NCBI GenBank assembly: GCA_020630395.1
Contig: JAHDBM010000008.1
Span: 1-34,898, forward strand
From: Flavobacteriales bacterium
GTDB taxonomy: Bacteria > Bacteroidota > Bacteroidia > Flavobacteriales_D > CAJJDF01
Direction: 5' to 3'
Length of the DNA: 34,898 nucleotides
Shown here: one piece after another, positions 24,993 to 34,110 of the stretch
Layout: each line of letters starts with the position of its first letter
Numbering within the stretch: the first letter of the stretch is position 1
The notes under the pieces: generated by a model
Told to the model about the DNA's origin: nothing
The model's database searches: none
The model's input: only the letters and a program-made list of their open reading frames with translations
Translations under genes and position numbers: made by a program

Positions 24993-25890
24993 CGAATATC
25001 ATATCCCCGTTCTTTTAAATAGTTCGGTAGAAGGGCTTGATATAAAGCCTGATGGAACGTATGTGGATGTTACCTTTGGGGGTGGTGGTCATTCAAAAGA
25101 AATTTTGAAAAGATTATCGAGCAAAGGAAGGTTGTTTGGATTTGATCAAGATGAAGATGCTCAAAACAATAGTATTGGTGACGAGCGTTTTTCTTTGATT
25201 CCAGAAAACTTTGGGTATATCGAAAATTACTTAGCGCTTTATGGTGTAAATAAAGTGGACGGTATACTGGCTGATTTGGGAGTTTCTTCTCATCAGTTTA
25301 ATCAAAAAGATCGTGGGTTCTCTATTCGTTTTGAGGGAGATCTTGATATGCGAATGGATCAATCAGCTTCACTTTCAGCTATCCAGGTTGTGAATGAATA
25401 TGATGAGGAGCAGCTTGCTTCTATTTTTCGTCAATATGGAGAATTGAAAAATGCATGGAGACTCTCTCAAACAATTGTGCTTCGAAGAAGTGAAGGCAAG
25501 ATTAAAACAACTCAGCAGTTAATTGGTTTGATTGAAGATTTGGCTCCAAAGAAAAAGATGAATCAATTTTTGGCTCAAGTTTTTCAAGCAATCCGAATTG
25601 AGGTTAATCAGGAGTTGGAGGTGTTAAAACAGTTTTTGCTAGCCTCTTCTTCTTTGCTTGGTAAAGGTGGTAGACTTTCGGTTATATCTTATCACTCTTT
25701 AGAGGATCGATTAGTGAAGAATTTTATTAAAAAAGGAAAGTTTGAAGGAGAGTTAGAGAAAGATTTTTATGGTAATGTAATACGTCCATTTAAAGAGGTT
25801 AATCGAAAAGTGATTATACCGAATGAAGAAGAAATTAAGCAAAATTCAAGAGCGCGTAGTGCGAAATTGAGAATTGCTGAAAAATTATAA
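24982..25890 (+). CDS. rsmH: 16S rRNA (cytosine-1402 N4)-methyltransferase RsmH (MraW)
   Basis: RsmH is an SAM-dependent methyltransferase that modifies C1402 in the decoding centre of 16S rRNA. The SAM-binding start is HIPVLLNSSVEGL, followed by YVDVTFGGGGHSKEIL. LADLGVSSHQFN and RGFSIRFEGDLDMRMD are family signatures, and the C-terminal SYHSLEDRLVKNFIKK is highly conserved. The length of 302 residues is typical. It overlaps mraZ by 11 bases and precedes the ftsL-like gene by six, the standard dcw order. Confidence 0.97.
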   Translation: MTSSEYHIPVLLNSSVEGLDIKPDGTYVDVTFGGGGHSKEILKRLSSKGRLFGFDQDEDAQNNSIGDERFSLIPENFGYIENYLALYGVNKVDGILADLGVSSHQFNQKDRGFSIRFEGDLDMRMDQSASLSAIQVVNEYDEEQLASIFRQYGELKNAWRLSQTIVLRRSEGKIKTTQQLIGLIEDLAPKKKMNQFLAQVFQAIRIEVNQELEVLKQFLLASSSLLGKGGRLSVISYHSLEDRLVKNFIKKGKFEGELEKDFYGNVIRPFKEVNRKVIIPNEEEIKQNSRARSAKLRIAEKL

Positions 25891-25896
25891 GTACAA

Positions 25897-26244
25897 ATGA
25901 GTGCTGAAGAAAAAAAGGAAAGAATAAACATTTTTAAGCCAGTTAACGATTTGTTGTCGGGTAACTTTTTTGGAAAAAAGTTTGTTCAAAACAATCTTCC
26001 TTTTGTGTTGTATTTGGGTTTGTTGGTGGTGGTGTATATATGGTATGGGTATTATGTGGATGGCGTTATGAAAAAAGCATCTGCATTAGAAAATATGGAA
26101 GAATTAAACTCGGAGCTACATGCTTCGATACAGGAATTGAATACCGTGAGTTTGCAATCAAATATTGCAAGTAAAACGAAAGAAATTGGATTAGAGGAGC
26201 TGAAAGAGGCTCCTGTTAAAATAGAAGTAAAAGAAGTTGAATAA
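25897..26244 (+). CDS. ftsL: FtsL-like division protein
   Basis: This small bitopic membrane protein of 115 residues has a cytoplasmic N-terminus (about 1-36), one membrane segment (about 37-53, LPFVLYLGLLVVVYIWYGYY), and a periplasmic helical region with leucine spacing (about 60-100) that suits a coiled coil. Sequence identity to FtsL is always low. The call rests on this layout and on its place between rsmH and ftsI. FtsL acts with FtsB, FtsQ, FtsW and FtsI at the division site. The end overlaps the TTG start of ftsI by eight bases. Confidence 0.85.
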   Translation: MSAEEKKERINIFKPVNDLLSGNFFGKKFVQNNLPFVLYLGLLVVVYIWYGYYVDGVMKKASALENMEELNSELHASIQELNTVSLQSNIASKTKEIGLEELKEAPVKIEVKEVE

Positions 26245-28315
26245 AAAAGAAAATATATCGTCAAGAATATACTTAGTGTACTTTGGTGTGCTTGCATTTT
26301 CTTTGTTTGTCATTGTTAAGATGTTTAGAACTCAGTTGGCTAATGCTGGTGAAGAGCAAAATATTATCAGTGCTATAAAAGAGGTGAAAATAAAGGCTTC
26401 TAGGGGGAATATTTTTGCTGATGATCAAGAAAAGAGTGCTTTAGCTATTTCGGTTCCTGTGTATGAGATTCGGTTGGATTTGCTAGCTCCAAAACAAGAG
26501 TTGTTTGATGATAAAGTGGATTCTTTAGGCTTGGTTTTATCTAAGATATTTAACGATAGATCTGCGGTAGCTTATGCTAAGCGTTTAAGGACAGCTAGAG
26601 GAGAGAAAAATCAATATTTTTTATTGAAAAAGAAAGTTTCTTACACTCAAATGAAGCAAGTTAAAGAGGCTCCAATCTTAAGAAAAGGTCAATTTAAAGG
26701 TGGTTGCATTGTGTTAAAAGAAAATACAAGAAAGCATCCTTTTGAGTTGTTAGGGGAAAGAACAGTTGGGTATTTTAATGAGACAGATACGGTTGTTGGG
26801 TTAGAGGGGGCTTATAAACAATTTTTAAGAGGTAGGGATGGTGTGCAGTATATGAAAAATGTAGGAGGTGGTCAAAGGATACCAATTAGTGATGATTATA
26901 TAGTTGAGCCTCAAAATGGCATGGATATTTACACAACAATTGATGTTAATCTTCAAGACGTTGCTGAGCGCGCCTTGTTAAATCAATTAGAAGCTCAAGC
27001 AGCTGAACATGGTTGTGCGGTTTTAATGGAGGTAGAAACAGGTCATGTTAAAGCGATAGCTAATTTATCGAAAGATCGTAAAGGAAGGTATAGAGAGATA
27101 TACAATCATGCTGTAGGTAGGGCTACTGAGCCTGGGTCTACTATGAAACTAGCTTCTGTTATGGTTGCGCTTGAGGATGAGAAAACAACACTTAATGAGT
27201 TGTTTGATACGTATGATGGAACACTTAAATTTTACGATAGGATAATGAAAGATGCGCACATTGGAGGGGATGGTGTTATACCGCTTTCCAAAGGATTTGC
27301 TATTTCGTCAAATGTGGTTATTTCTCAAATGGTAAATAACGCATATAGAAAAGATCCTGCAAAATTTGTTCAAGGAATGCGAGACTTAGGGCTTGGAGAT
27401 AAATTGGGGGTTGAGATAAAGGGAGAAGGAAAGCCATATTTGAAAAATCGACAAGATTCTACTTGGTCGGGTGTTACTTTGCCATGGATGTCTATTGGGT
27501 ATGAAACTAAGTTTACACCATTGCAAATGCTAACGTTTTATAATGCTGTGGCAAATAATGGTAGAATGGTTAAGCCTCAATTTGTAAAGGAGGTTAGAGA
27601 TGGTAGTAAGGTAGTTGAGTCTTATGAAACGGAGGTGCTGAAAGAAAGAATAGCTTCAGAGAAAACAATTAAGCAAGCGCAAAAAATACTAGAGCTAGTT
27701 GTAGAAGAGGGTACTGGGACAAACCTTAAAAATACACAATACAAAATAGCGGGTAAAACAGGTACTACTCAGTTGGCTTATGGGGCAACTGGATATGGTG
27801 CTAATTCTAAGGTTCGTCATCAGGCTTCTTTTTGTGGCTATTTTCCTGCAGATAAGCCTAAGTATTCTTGTATTGTGGTGGTTGCTGCACCTACAAAAAG
27901 TATCTATGGTAATGTGGTTTCTGGAACAGTATTTAAAGAAATAGCAGATAGGGTATATGCTCAAGATATTGAAATGGCTAGATCTAAAGAGGATCTAAAA
28001 AAAGGAAATATGCCAGCTTCTAAAAGTGGTTACGCTAAAGATTTAACAACCGTTTTTGGTGCAATGAAAGTAGCAACTACCTATTCAAATGATGCTGTTG
28101 AGTTTGCAAGAACAAGCGCAAAAAAAAATAAAGTGGTAATTGCTCGATTGGTAACTAATGGTGTTCCTGATGTAAAAGGAATGGGGCTTAAGGATGCCTT
28201 GTTTTTATTGGAAAATAAAGATTTTAAAGTAAGAGTAAAAGGTAGTGGTGTCGTGAAAGAGCAAAGGGTATTGCAATCTGGACAAAATAAAACAATTGAA
28301 TTGATACTAGTATAA
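26237..28315 (+). CDS. ftsI: Septal peptidoglycan transpeptidase FtsI (PBP3) with PASTA domain
   Basis: FtsI cross-links septal peptidoglycan at the division site. A TTG start overlaps the ftsL-like gene, and no earlier ATG exists in frame. The protein has a cytoplasmic lead, one membrane segment (about 10-30), and a class B dimerisation domain with KIKASRGNIFADD. The transpeptidase domain has S301-T-M-K304, S357-S-N359 and K507-T-G509, all intact. A C-terminal PASTA domain (VPDVKGMGLKDALFLLENKDF) ends the 692 residues. PASTA on FtsI is usual in Bacteroidota. The stop is three bases before the RDD gene. Confidence 0.97.
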   Translation: MNKKENISSRIYLVYFGVLAFSLFVIVKMFRTQLANAGEEQNIISAIKEVKIKASRGNIFADDQEKSALAISVPVYEIRLDLLAPKQELFDDKVDSLGLVLSKIFNDRSAVAYAKRLRTARGEKNQYFLLKKKVSYTQMKQVKEAPILRKGQFKGGCIVLKENTRKHPFELLGERTVGYFNETDTVVGLEGAYKQFLRGRDGVQYMKNVGGGQRIPISDDYIVEPQNGMDIYTTIDVNLQDVAERALLNQLEAQAAEHGCAVLMEVETGHVKAIANLSKDRKGRYREIYNHAVGRATEPGSTMKLASVMVALEDEKTTLNELFDTYDGTLKFYDRIMKDAHIGGDGVIPLSKGFAISSNVVISQMVNNAYRKDPAKFVQGMRDLGLGDKLGVEIKGEGKPYLKNRQDSTWSGVTLPWMSIGYETKFTPLQMLTFYNAVANNGRMVKPQFVKEVRDGSKVVESYETEVLKERIASEKTIKQAQKILELVVEEGTGTNLKNTQYKIAGKTGTTQLAYGATGYGANSKVRHQASFCGYFPADKPKYSCIVVVAAPTKSIYGNVVSGTVFKEIADRVYAQDIEMARSKEDLKKGNMPASKSGYAKDLTTVFGAMKVATTYSNDAVEFARTSAKKNKVVIARLVTNGVPDVKGMGLKDALFLLENKDFKVRVKGSGVVKEQRVLQSGQNKTIELILV

Positions 28316-28318
28316 AGA

Positions 28319-28822
28319 ATGAGAGAAGAAACATTGGATGATATAATAGAAAAAGATAAGACAGAGTTTGCTTATGCTGGTTTTGGTAAGCGTTATGCTG
28401 CGGTAATGATTGATACTGTTTTAATAGCATGGATTGCTACTTATGCCGTTAAAAATATGATTCATGAAAACATAACCTTATCGAATTTAATTTCTGGTGA
28501 AGGTTATGAAGGAGGTTTTTATGGAGAATTAGAAGTGCAAAATTTCATCACTTATATATTGTTTATGATGTTGTTTAGATGGTTATACTTTGCTGGTATG
28601 GAAAGTTCTCCATTTAAAGCAACTGCAGGAAAGTTATTAGTTGGATTGTATGTTGAAAATACAGAAGGTGGTAGAGTAACTTTTTTAAAGGCAACAGGTA
28701 GATATTTTGGAAAGATACTTTCGGGATTGATTTTATATATAGGGTATTTAATGATGTTAGGTAGTCCAACAAAACAAACATTACATGATCAAATGAGTGG
28801 TTGTGTAGTAAAAGAAAAGTAA
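28319..28822 (+). CDS. RDD-family membrane protein inside the dcw cluster
   Basis: This 167-residue protein of the RDD family begins its domain with KRYAAVMIDTVLIAWIATYA. It continues with the KATAGKLLVGLYV block typical of the family and ends near LHDQMSGCVV. Three hydrophobic segments are visible. RDD proteins are poorly understood; some have been proposed as ion-transport or stress-related membrane proteins. The gene starts three bases after ftsI and ends ten bases before murE, so it is transcribed with the division genes. This placement is not part of the standard dcw order. Confidence 0.85.
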   Translation: MREETLDDIIEKDKTEFAYAGFGKRYAAVMIDTVLIAWIATYAVKNMIHENITLSNLISGEGYEGGFYGELEVQNFITYILFMMLFRWLYFAGMESSPFKATAGKLLVGLYVENTEGGRVTFLKATGRYFGKILSGLILYIGYLMMLGSPTKQTLHDQMSGCVVKEK

Positions 28823-28832
28823 AAGATTAGAA

Positions 28833-30296
28833 TTGAAATTGCTAAAAGACATATTGTATAAGGTTTCGCTAACAGGAGTAGTTGGTTCAACTAGTGCTGC
28901 AGTAGAAAAAGTGACTTTTGATTCAAGAGAGGTTAGTCGAAAAACATTGTTTGTTGCGATTAAAGGAGAGGTAGTAGATGGTCATGATTATATTGAGCAG
29001 GCAATTAAGGCTGGAGCTTTAGCTATTGTTTGTGAAGTTGTTCCGGATAATATTCAGTCTGGAATTACGTATGTTCAAGTTGAAAGTTCGAGCGAAGCTT
29101 TAGGAATAATTGCAAGTAATTTTTACGATAATCCATCAAGAAAATTAAAGCTTGTTGGTGTTACTGGAACTAATGGCAAAACAACTACTGCTACTTTGCT
29201 GCATAATCTATTTATGAACCTAGGTTATAAAGCTGGCTTGCTATCTACTGTAGTAAACAAAATTGGTAAAATTGATATTCCTGCTACTCATACCACTCCT
29301 AATGCAATAGCATTGAATGAGCTGTTGGTAGAAATGGTAGAGGCAGGTTGTGATTACTGTTTTATGGAGGTAAGCTCACATGCATTAGTTCAAGGTAGAG
29401 TTGCTGGAGTTAAATTTGAGGGAGCAGTCTTTACGAATATTTCTCACGACCATTTAGATTACCATAATACGTTTAAGGAATATATAAAAGCTAAAAAGCT
29501 CTTGTTTGATAATTTGTCGTCAGATGCATTCGCCATTGTTAATGTAGATGATAAAAATGGACCGGTTATGGTTCAAAATTGCAAGGCAAATATTATGTCT
29601 TATGCCTTAAAAACGGGAGCTGATTACAAAGCAAAAGTGTTAGAAAATCAATTTTCTGGTCTTCAGTTAAATCTAAACGGTAATGACATTTGGGTAAGAC
29701 TTATTGGTGACTTTAATGCTTATAATGTATTGTCAGTTTATGCGGTTGCTATGCAGTTTGTGGAGGAAGAATTAGATGTGTTAGCTGCTATTAGCAATTT
29801 GGATAATGTACAAGGACGTTTTCAATATATCCAAACTGAAGGAAAAATTATTGGTATAGTGGATTATGCTCACACGCCAGATGCATTAGAAAATGTCTTA
29901 AAAACCATTAAGAATATAAGAACTGGTAACGAAAAGGTAATTACGATAGTGGGTTGTGGTGGAGACAGGGATAAATTAAAGAGACCTAAAATGGCTGAGG
30001 CAGCTTGTGCTTTCAGTGATAAAGTAATTCTTACATCTGATAATCCAAGAAGTGAAGAGCCTGAAGCTATAATTGCTGATATGAAAACTGGCGTTTCTCC
30101 GGCAGATTTTAAGAAAGTGCTAGCAATTACAAATAGAGAAGAGGCTATAAAAACAGGTTCTGCTTTGGCTGAAGAAGGAGATATTATTCTAGTTGCAGGA
30201 AAGGGACATGAAAATTATCAAGAAATAAAAGGAGAAAGGTTTCCATTTGATGATATGGAAATACTTCAAGAATCATTAAAAATATTAGATAAATAA
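28833..30296 (+). CDS. murE: UDP-MurNAc-tripeptide synthetase MurE (meso-DAP type)
   Basis: MurE adds the third amino acid to UDP-MurNAc-L-Ala-D-Glu. The ATP-binding loop is [10 protein letters not shown] (109-118, Lys116). It is followed by [14 protein letters not shown] and [14 protein letters not shown]. The specificity motif is D403-N-P-R406, which marks addition of meso-diaminopimelate rather than lysine. That agrees with a Gram-negative Bacteroidota wall. The start is TTG ([11 protein letters not shown]), since no in-frame ATG precedes it. Its TAA overlaps the ATG of mraY by one base. murF is absent from the cluster between murE and mraY. Confidence 0.97.
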   Translation: MKLLKDILYKVSLTGVVGSTSAAVEKVTFDSREVSRKTLFVAIKGEVVDGHDYIEQAIKAGALAIVCEVVPDNIQSGITYVQVESSSEALGIIASNFYDNPSRKLKLVGVTGTNGKTTTATLLHNLFMNLGYKAGLLSTVVNKIGKIDIPATHTTPNAIALNELLVEMVEAGCDYCFMEVSSHALVQGRVAGVKFEGAVFTNISHDHLDYHNTFKEYIKAKKLLFDNLSSDAFAIVNVDDKNGPVMVQNCKANIMSYALKTGADYKAKVLENQFSGLQLNLNGNDIWVRLIGDFNAYNVLSVYAVAMQFVEEELDVLAAISNLDNVQGRFQYIQTEGKIIGIVDYAHTPDALENVLKTIKNIRTGNEKVITIVGCGGDRDKLKRPKMAEAACAFSDKVILTSDNPRSEEPEAIIADMKTGVSPADFKKVLAITNREEAIKTGSALAEEGDIILVAGKGHENYQEIKGERFPFDDMEILQESLKILDK

Positions 30297-31576
30297 TGTT
30301 ATACCACCTTTTTACATATCTAAATGAAATGGATGTTCCTGGAACAGGAGTATTTCAGTATCTATCTTTTAGAGCTGCAATGGCTATTATTACTTCGCTA
30401 ATTGTAACACTAGTTTTTGGTAAAAGACTAATAAATATTTTAAGAGCTAAGCAGGCAGGAGAGACTGTTCGTGATTTAGGGTTAGAAGGTCAAAAAGAAA
30501 AAGAAGGTACTCCTACAATGGGTGGCTTAATTATTCTTGCTGCCATTTTAATACCAACACTGTTGTTTGCTAAGCTTGATAATATCTACACCATTACCAT
30601 GATCATAACAACTGTTGGTTTGGGAGCAATAGGGTTTATTGATGATTATATTAAAGTTTTTAAAAAGAATAAAAAAGGATTAGCTGGTAAGTTTAAAGTT
30701 GTTGGGCAAGTTGGTATTGGTATTGTGGTTGCTTGTCTATTATTCTTTAATGATAATGTCACTGTAAAAGAAAAGGTTGAGGTTCAGTACATAGATGGAT
30801 TCAAGGATAAGATTGGAGAGAATCTTATCGGAGTTACTGAGGTGTTTAAAAAGGATGAGCCAACAGTGTTAGATTATTACTGGGTAGAGCATCATTCATC
30901 TAAAACAACAGTGCCGTTTATTAAAAATAATGAGTTCGATTATAAATGGTTAGTGCCTTTTGGAGATGACGAAAGTAAAAGTAAATGGGCTTGGCTAATT
31001 TTTGTTCCCATTGTAATTGTAATTGTAACGGCAGTTTCTAATGGAGCCAACCTTACTGATGGTATTGATGGTTTAGCTACCGGTACATCTGCAATAGCTG
31101 GTGTTACCTTATTGATTTTTGCTTACATATCTGGTAATATCATTTTCTCAGGCTACCTAAATGTGATGCATATTCCAAATACAGGAGAACTTGTAATTTT
31201 TATGAGTGCATTTGTAGGGGCTTGTATAGGGTTCTTGTGGTTTAATGCATTTCCTGCACAAGTATTTATGGGAGATACTGGGAGTCTTGCTATTGGAGGA
31301 ATCATAGCGGTATTCGCAATTGCGATTAGAAAAGAATTATTAATTCCTGTTATATGTGGGATATTTTTAATCGAAAATGTTTCAGTAATGATGCAGGTAG
31401 CTTGGTTTAAATATACCAAGAAAAAATACGGAGAAGGACGAAGAATATTTTTAATGTCACCCTTGCATCATCATTACCAAAAGAAAGGTATGCATGAGGC
31501 TAAAATTGTAGCAAGATTCTGGATTGTGGGGATCATGTTTGCAGTGATATCAATCGTAACATTAAAATTGAGATAA
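30296..31576 (+). CDS. mraY: Phospho-MurNAc-pentapeptide transferase MraY
   Basis: MraY makes lipid I from UDP-MurNAc-pentapeptide and undecaprenyl phosphate at the inner membrane. Conserved sites are PTMGGLIIL, the Asp pair D116-D117 in [27 protein letters not shown] with D255 and D258, and the histidine triad H391-H392-H393. The protein is 426 residues against about 360 in E. coli. The difference is a hydrophilic insertion at about residues 155-225, between transmembrane segments. Such an insertion is a known Bacteroidota trait (recalled). The gene overlaps murE by one base. Confidence 0.97.
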   Translation: MLYHLFTYLNEMDVPGTGVFQYLSFRAAMAIITSLIVTLVFGKRLINILRAKQAGETVRDLGLEGQKEKEGTPTMGGLIILAAILIPTLLFAKLDNIYTITMIITTVGLGAIGFIDDYIKVFKKNKKGLAGKFKVVGQVGIGIVVACLLFFNDNVTVKEKVEVQYIDGFKDKIGENLIGVTEVFKKDEPTVLDYYWVEHHSSKTTVPFIKNNEFDYKWLVPFGDDESKSKWAWLIFVPIVIVIVTAVSNGANLTDGIDGLATGTSAIAGVTLLIFAYISGNIIFSGYLNVMHIPNTGELVIFMSAFVGACIGFLWFNAFPAQVFMGDTGSLAIGGIIAVFAIAIRKELLIPVICGIFLIENVSVMMQVAWFKYTKKKYGEGRRIFLMSPLHHHYQKKGMHEAKIVARFWIVGIMFAVISIVTLKLR

Positions 31577-31582
31577 AAGAGA

Positions 31583-32923
31583 GTGAGTACAAACAAGACC
31601 ATAGCAATTTTAGGAGCTGGCGAAAGCGGGGTAGGAGCTGCTGTGCTTGCTAAAAAGCAAGACTATGATGTGTTTGTATCCGATAAAGGTTATATAGCAG
31701 ATAAGTACAAAACTCAATTAATTGATCATGGAATTGACTGGGAAGAAGGAGCTCATACATTAGAAAAAATTCTTAATGCAGATGAAGTTGTAAAAAGTCC
31801 AGGTATTCCAGAAAAAGTAGAGTTAGTTCAGTTATTGTTGGAGCAAAGTACTCCTGTTATTTCTGAAATTGAATTTGCAAGTAGATATACGAATGCAACA
31901 ATTATTGGTATTACGGGAAGTAACGGAAAAACAACAACTACATCTCTTACTTATCATATTCTAAAAAAGGCAGGATTAAATGTAGGTGTAGCAGGAAACA
32001 TTGGAGATAGTTTTGCTTTACAAGTAGCTACACAAGACTATGATTATTATGTGCTAGAATTAAGTAGCTTTCAGTTAGATGGAGTTAAAGAGTTTAGAGC
32101 AGATATAGCTGTTTTACTTAATGTAACTCCAGATCATTTAGATCGATATGAATACAAATTTTCGAATTACTTGAATTCGAAATTTCAAATAACAAATAAT
32201 CAAACACAAGATAATTACTTCATCTATTGTAATGATGATGAAGCGATAACAGGAAAATTAAAGGATTTAAATCTACCTATGAAACAATTGCCTTTTAGTA
32301 TAAAGGAAACAGTAGAAGAAGGAGCCTTTTTAGATAAAGAAAAATTACTCATCAATATAAAAAACGAATCGTTCAATATGTCAATTCACGATCTAGCACT
32401 TAACGGGAAGCATAACCTGTACAACTCAATGGCCTCAGGAATAGCTGCCAGAATTTTAGACTTACGCAAAGATGTTGTAAGGGAAAGTCTTTCCGATTTT
32501 CAAAATGTAGAACATAGGCTAGAGCATGTTGGCTTTATTAATGGAGTAGAATTCATTAATGATTCTAAAGCTACTAATGTAAATGCTGTTTGGTTTGCTT
32601 TGGAAAGCATGACTAAACCAGTTATTTGGATAGCTGGAGGAGTTGATAAAGGAAACGATTATGAAGAGTTAATGCCTTTAATAAAAGATAAAGTAAAAGC
32701 ATTGGTTTGCCTTGGGACAGATAATTCCAAGCTGCATGCCGCTTTTGATGGGGTTATTGATACATATGATGCAAGTTCTGCAATGGAAGCAGTAAAGATG
32801 AGTTATAAGCTTGCAGCTAAAGGTGAAAGCGTGCTACTTTCTCCAGCATGTGCAAGTTTCGATTTATTTGAAGATTATGAACAAAGAGGATTTAGATTTA
32901 AAGAAGCTGTAAGAGAATTATAA
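31583..32923 (+). CDS. murD: UDP-MurNAc-L-alanine:D-glutamate ligase MurD
   Basis: MurD adds D-glutamate to UDP-MurNAc-L-Ala in the cytoplasm. The N-terminal Rossmann fold has AILGAGESGVGAAVLAKK. The ATP-binding loop is GITGSNGKTTTT (Lys116). LNVTPDHLDRYEYKF and WIAGGVDKGNDYEEL are family signatures, and LLSPACASFDLFEDYEQRG near the C-terminus is the D-Glu/UDP-side motif. The length of 446 residues is usual. The start codon is GTG at 31583, six bases after mraY. An in-frame ATG nearby does not exist. Confidence 0.97.
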   Translation: MSTNKTIAILGAGESGVGAAVLAKKQDYDVFVSDKGYIADKYKTQLIDHGIDWEEGAHTLEKILNADEVVKSPGIPEKVELVQLLLEQSTPVISEIEFASRYTNATIIGITGSNGKTTTTSLTYHILKKAGLNVGVAGNIGDSFALQVATQDYDYYVLELSSFQLDGVKEFRADIAVLLNVTPDHLDRYEYKFSNYLNSKFQITNNQTQDNYFIYCNDDEAITGKLKDLNLPMKQLPFSIKETVEEGAFLDKEKLLINIKNESFNMSIHDLALNGKHNLYNSMASGIAARILDLRKDVVRESLSDFQNVEHRLEHVGFINGVEFINDSKATNVNAVWFALESMTKPVIWIAGGVDKGNDYEELMPLIKDKVKALVCLGTDNSKLHAAFDGVIDTYDASSAMEAVKMSYKLAAKGESVLLSPACASFDLFEDYEQRGFRFKEAVREL

Positions 32924-32943
32924 GATTGAGGTTAAAAGTATAA

Positions 32944-34110
32944 ATGAACACATTATTTAAATATTTAAAAGGAGACCGAGTGGTATGGGTAGTAACATTG
33001 TTACTGTCGGTTATCTCGATCCTTATTGTGTACAGTTCTACTTCTCAATTATCCTATAAATTTAAAGGAGGAAATACAGAGGCTTACTTAATGAAGCATG
33101 TCTTTATCATGGGGTTAGGTTTCTTGGTAATGATCTATGTGCATAAATTAAATTTTAAGTATTTTTCTAGACTATCTCAAATTGGTGTTATAGCATCAGC
33201 AGCATTGTTGTTTATTACCTTATTAATGGGTACTAGCGTAAACTCTGCTTCTAGGTGGATATTAGGGTTTCAACCATCAGATTTAGCTAAGATTACACTA
33301 ATTGTGTATTTAGCTAGACAGCTTTCTATGTATAAAACAGAGTTAAAAGTCTTTAAAACATTTGCGTTAAAAATTTTGTTGCCAATTGCCGTAATATGTG
33401 GCTTAATACTACCTGCCGATTTTTCTACATCTATGATGTTATTTGTGGATTGCATGGTGTTAATTTTCATTGCAAACATTTCAATGAAATTTATTGGTAT
33501 AACATTAGGTTCTGCTGTTATGGGATTCTTGTTGTTATTGTTGTTAGGTGTGGCATTTCCTAAGCTATTACCTAGAGCTAAAACTTGGTCATCTAGGGTA
33601 GCTACATTTATTGGTGCAGGAGAAGCTGAAGATACAGCAGATAAGAACTATCAAACTAATTTGGCTAATTCGGCAATTGCATCTGGAGGTTTATTTGGTA
33701 ATGGACCGGGTAAAGGAAAAACAAAATACATTTTACCTTCAGCTTGGGCAGATTTTATTTTCGTGTCGTTTGTTGAGGAATATGGATCGCTTTTAGGAGG
33801 GGGGACATTAATTTTACTATATCTTATTATACTCTTCCGAGTCATTAAAATTGCAACTGGTACAGAAAACAATTTTGCCAGATTATTAGTGTTTGGTTTA
33901 GGATTTAGTATTGTGTTTCAAGCGTTTTTAAATATGGGGGTAGGTGTAAATTTACTCCCAGTAACCGGTCAGCCATTACCTTTAGTGAGTATGGGAGGAA
34001 CATCTATTTTATTTACCTGTGTTGCTATTGGAATGATATTGAGTGTGAGCACAACAGTTTTTAAGCAAGAAGTTGAACAACAAAAAAAAGGAAAACATGC
34101 AGTCGCCTAG
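32944..34110 (+). CDS. ftsW: Septal peptidoglycan polymerase FtsW
   Basis: FtsW is the SEDS-family glycosyltransferase that polymerises lipid II at the septum together with FtsI. The 388-residue protein has about ten hydrophobic segments and the SEDS motifs STSQLSYKFKGG, GFQPSDLAKITLI, the loop GNGPGKGKTKYILPSAWADF, and the C-terminal PLPLVSMGGTSILFTC. The spacing to murD is 20 bases. Its stop codon overlaps the murG start by 14 bases. Confidence 0.97.
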   Translation: MNTLFKYLKGDRVVWVVTLLLSVISILIVYSSTSQLSYKFKGGNTEAYLMKHVFIMGLGFLVMIYVHKLNFKYFSRLSQIGVIASAALLFITLLMGTSVNSASRWILGFQPSDLAKITLIVYLARQLSMYKTELKVFKTFALKILLPIAVICGLILPADFSTSMMLFVDCMVLIFIANISMKFIGITLGSAVMGFLLLLLLGVAFPKLLPRAKTWSSRVATFIGAGEAEDTADKNYQTNLANSAIASGGLFGNGPGKGKTKYILPSAWADFIFVSFVEEYGSLLGGGTLILLYLIILFRVIKIATGTENNFARLLVFGLGFSIVFQAFLNMGVGVNLLPVTGQPLPLVSMGGTSILFTCVAIGMILSVSTTVFKQEVEQQKKGKHAVA

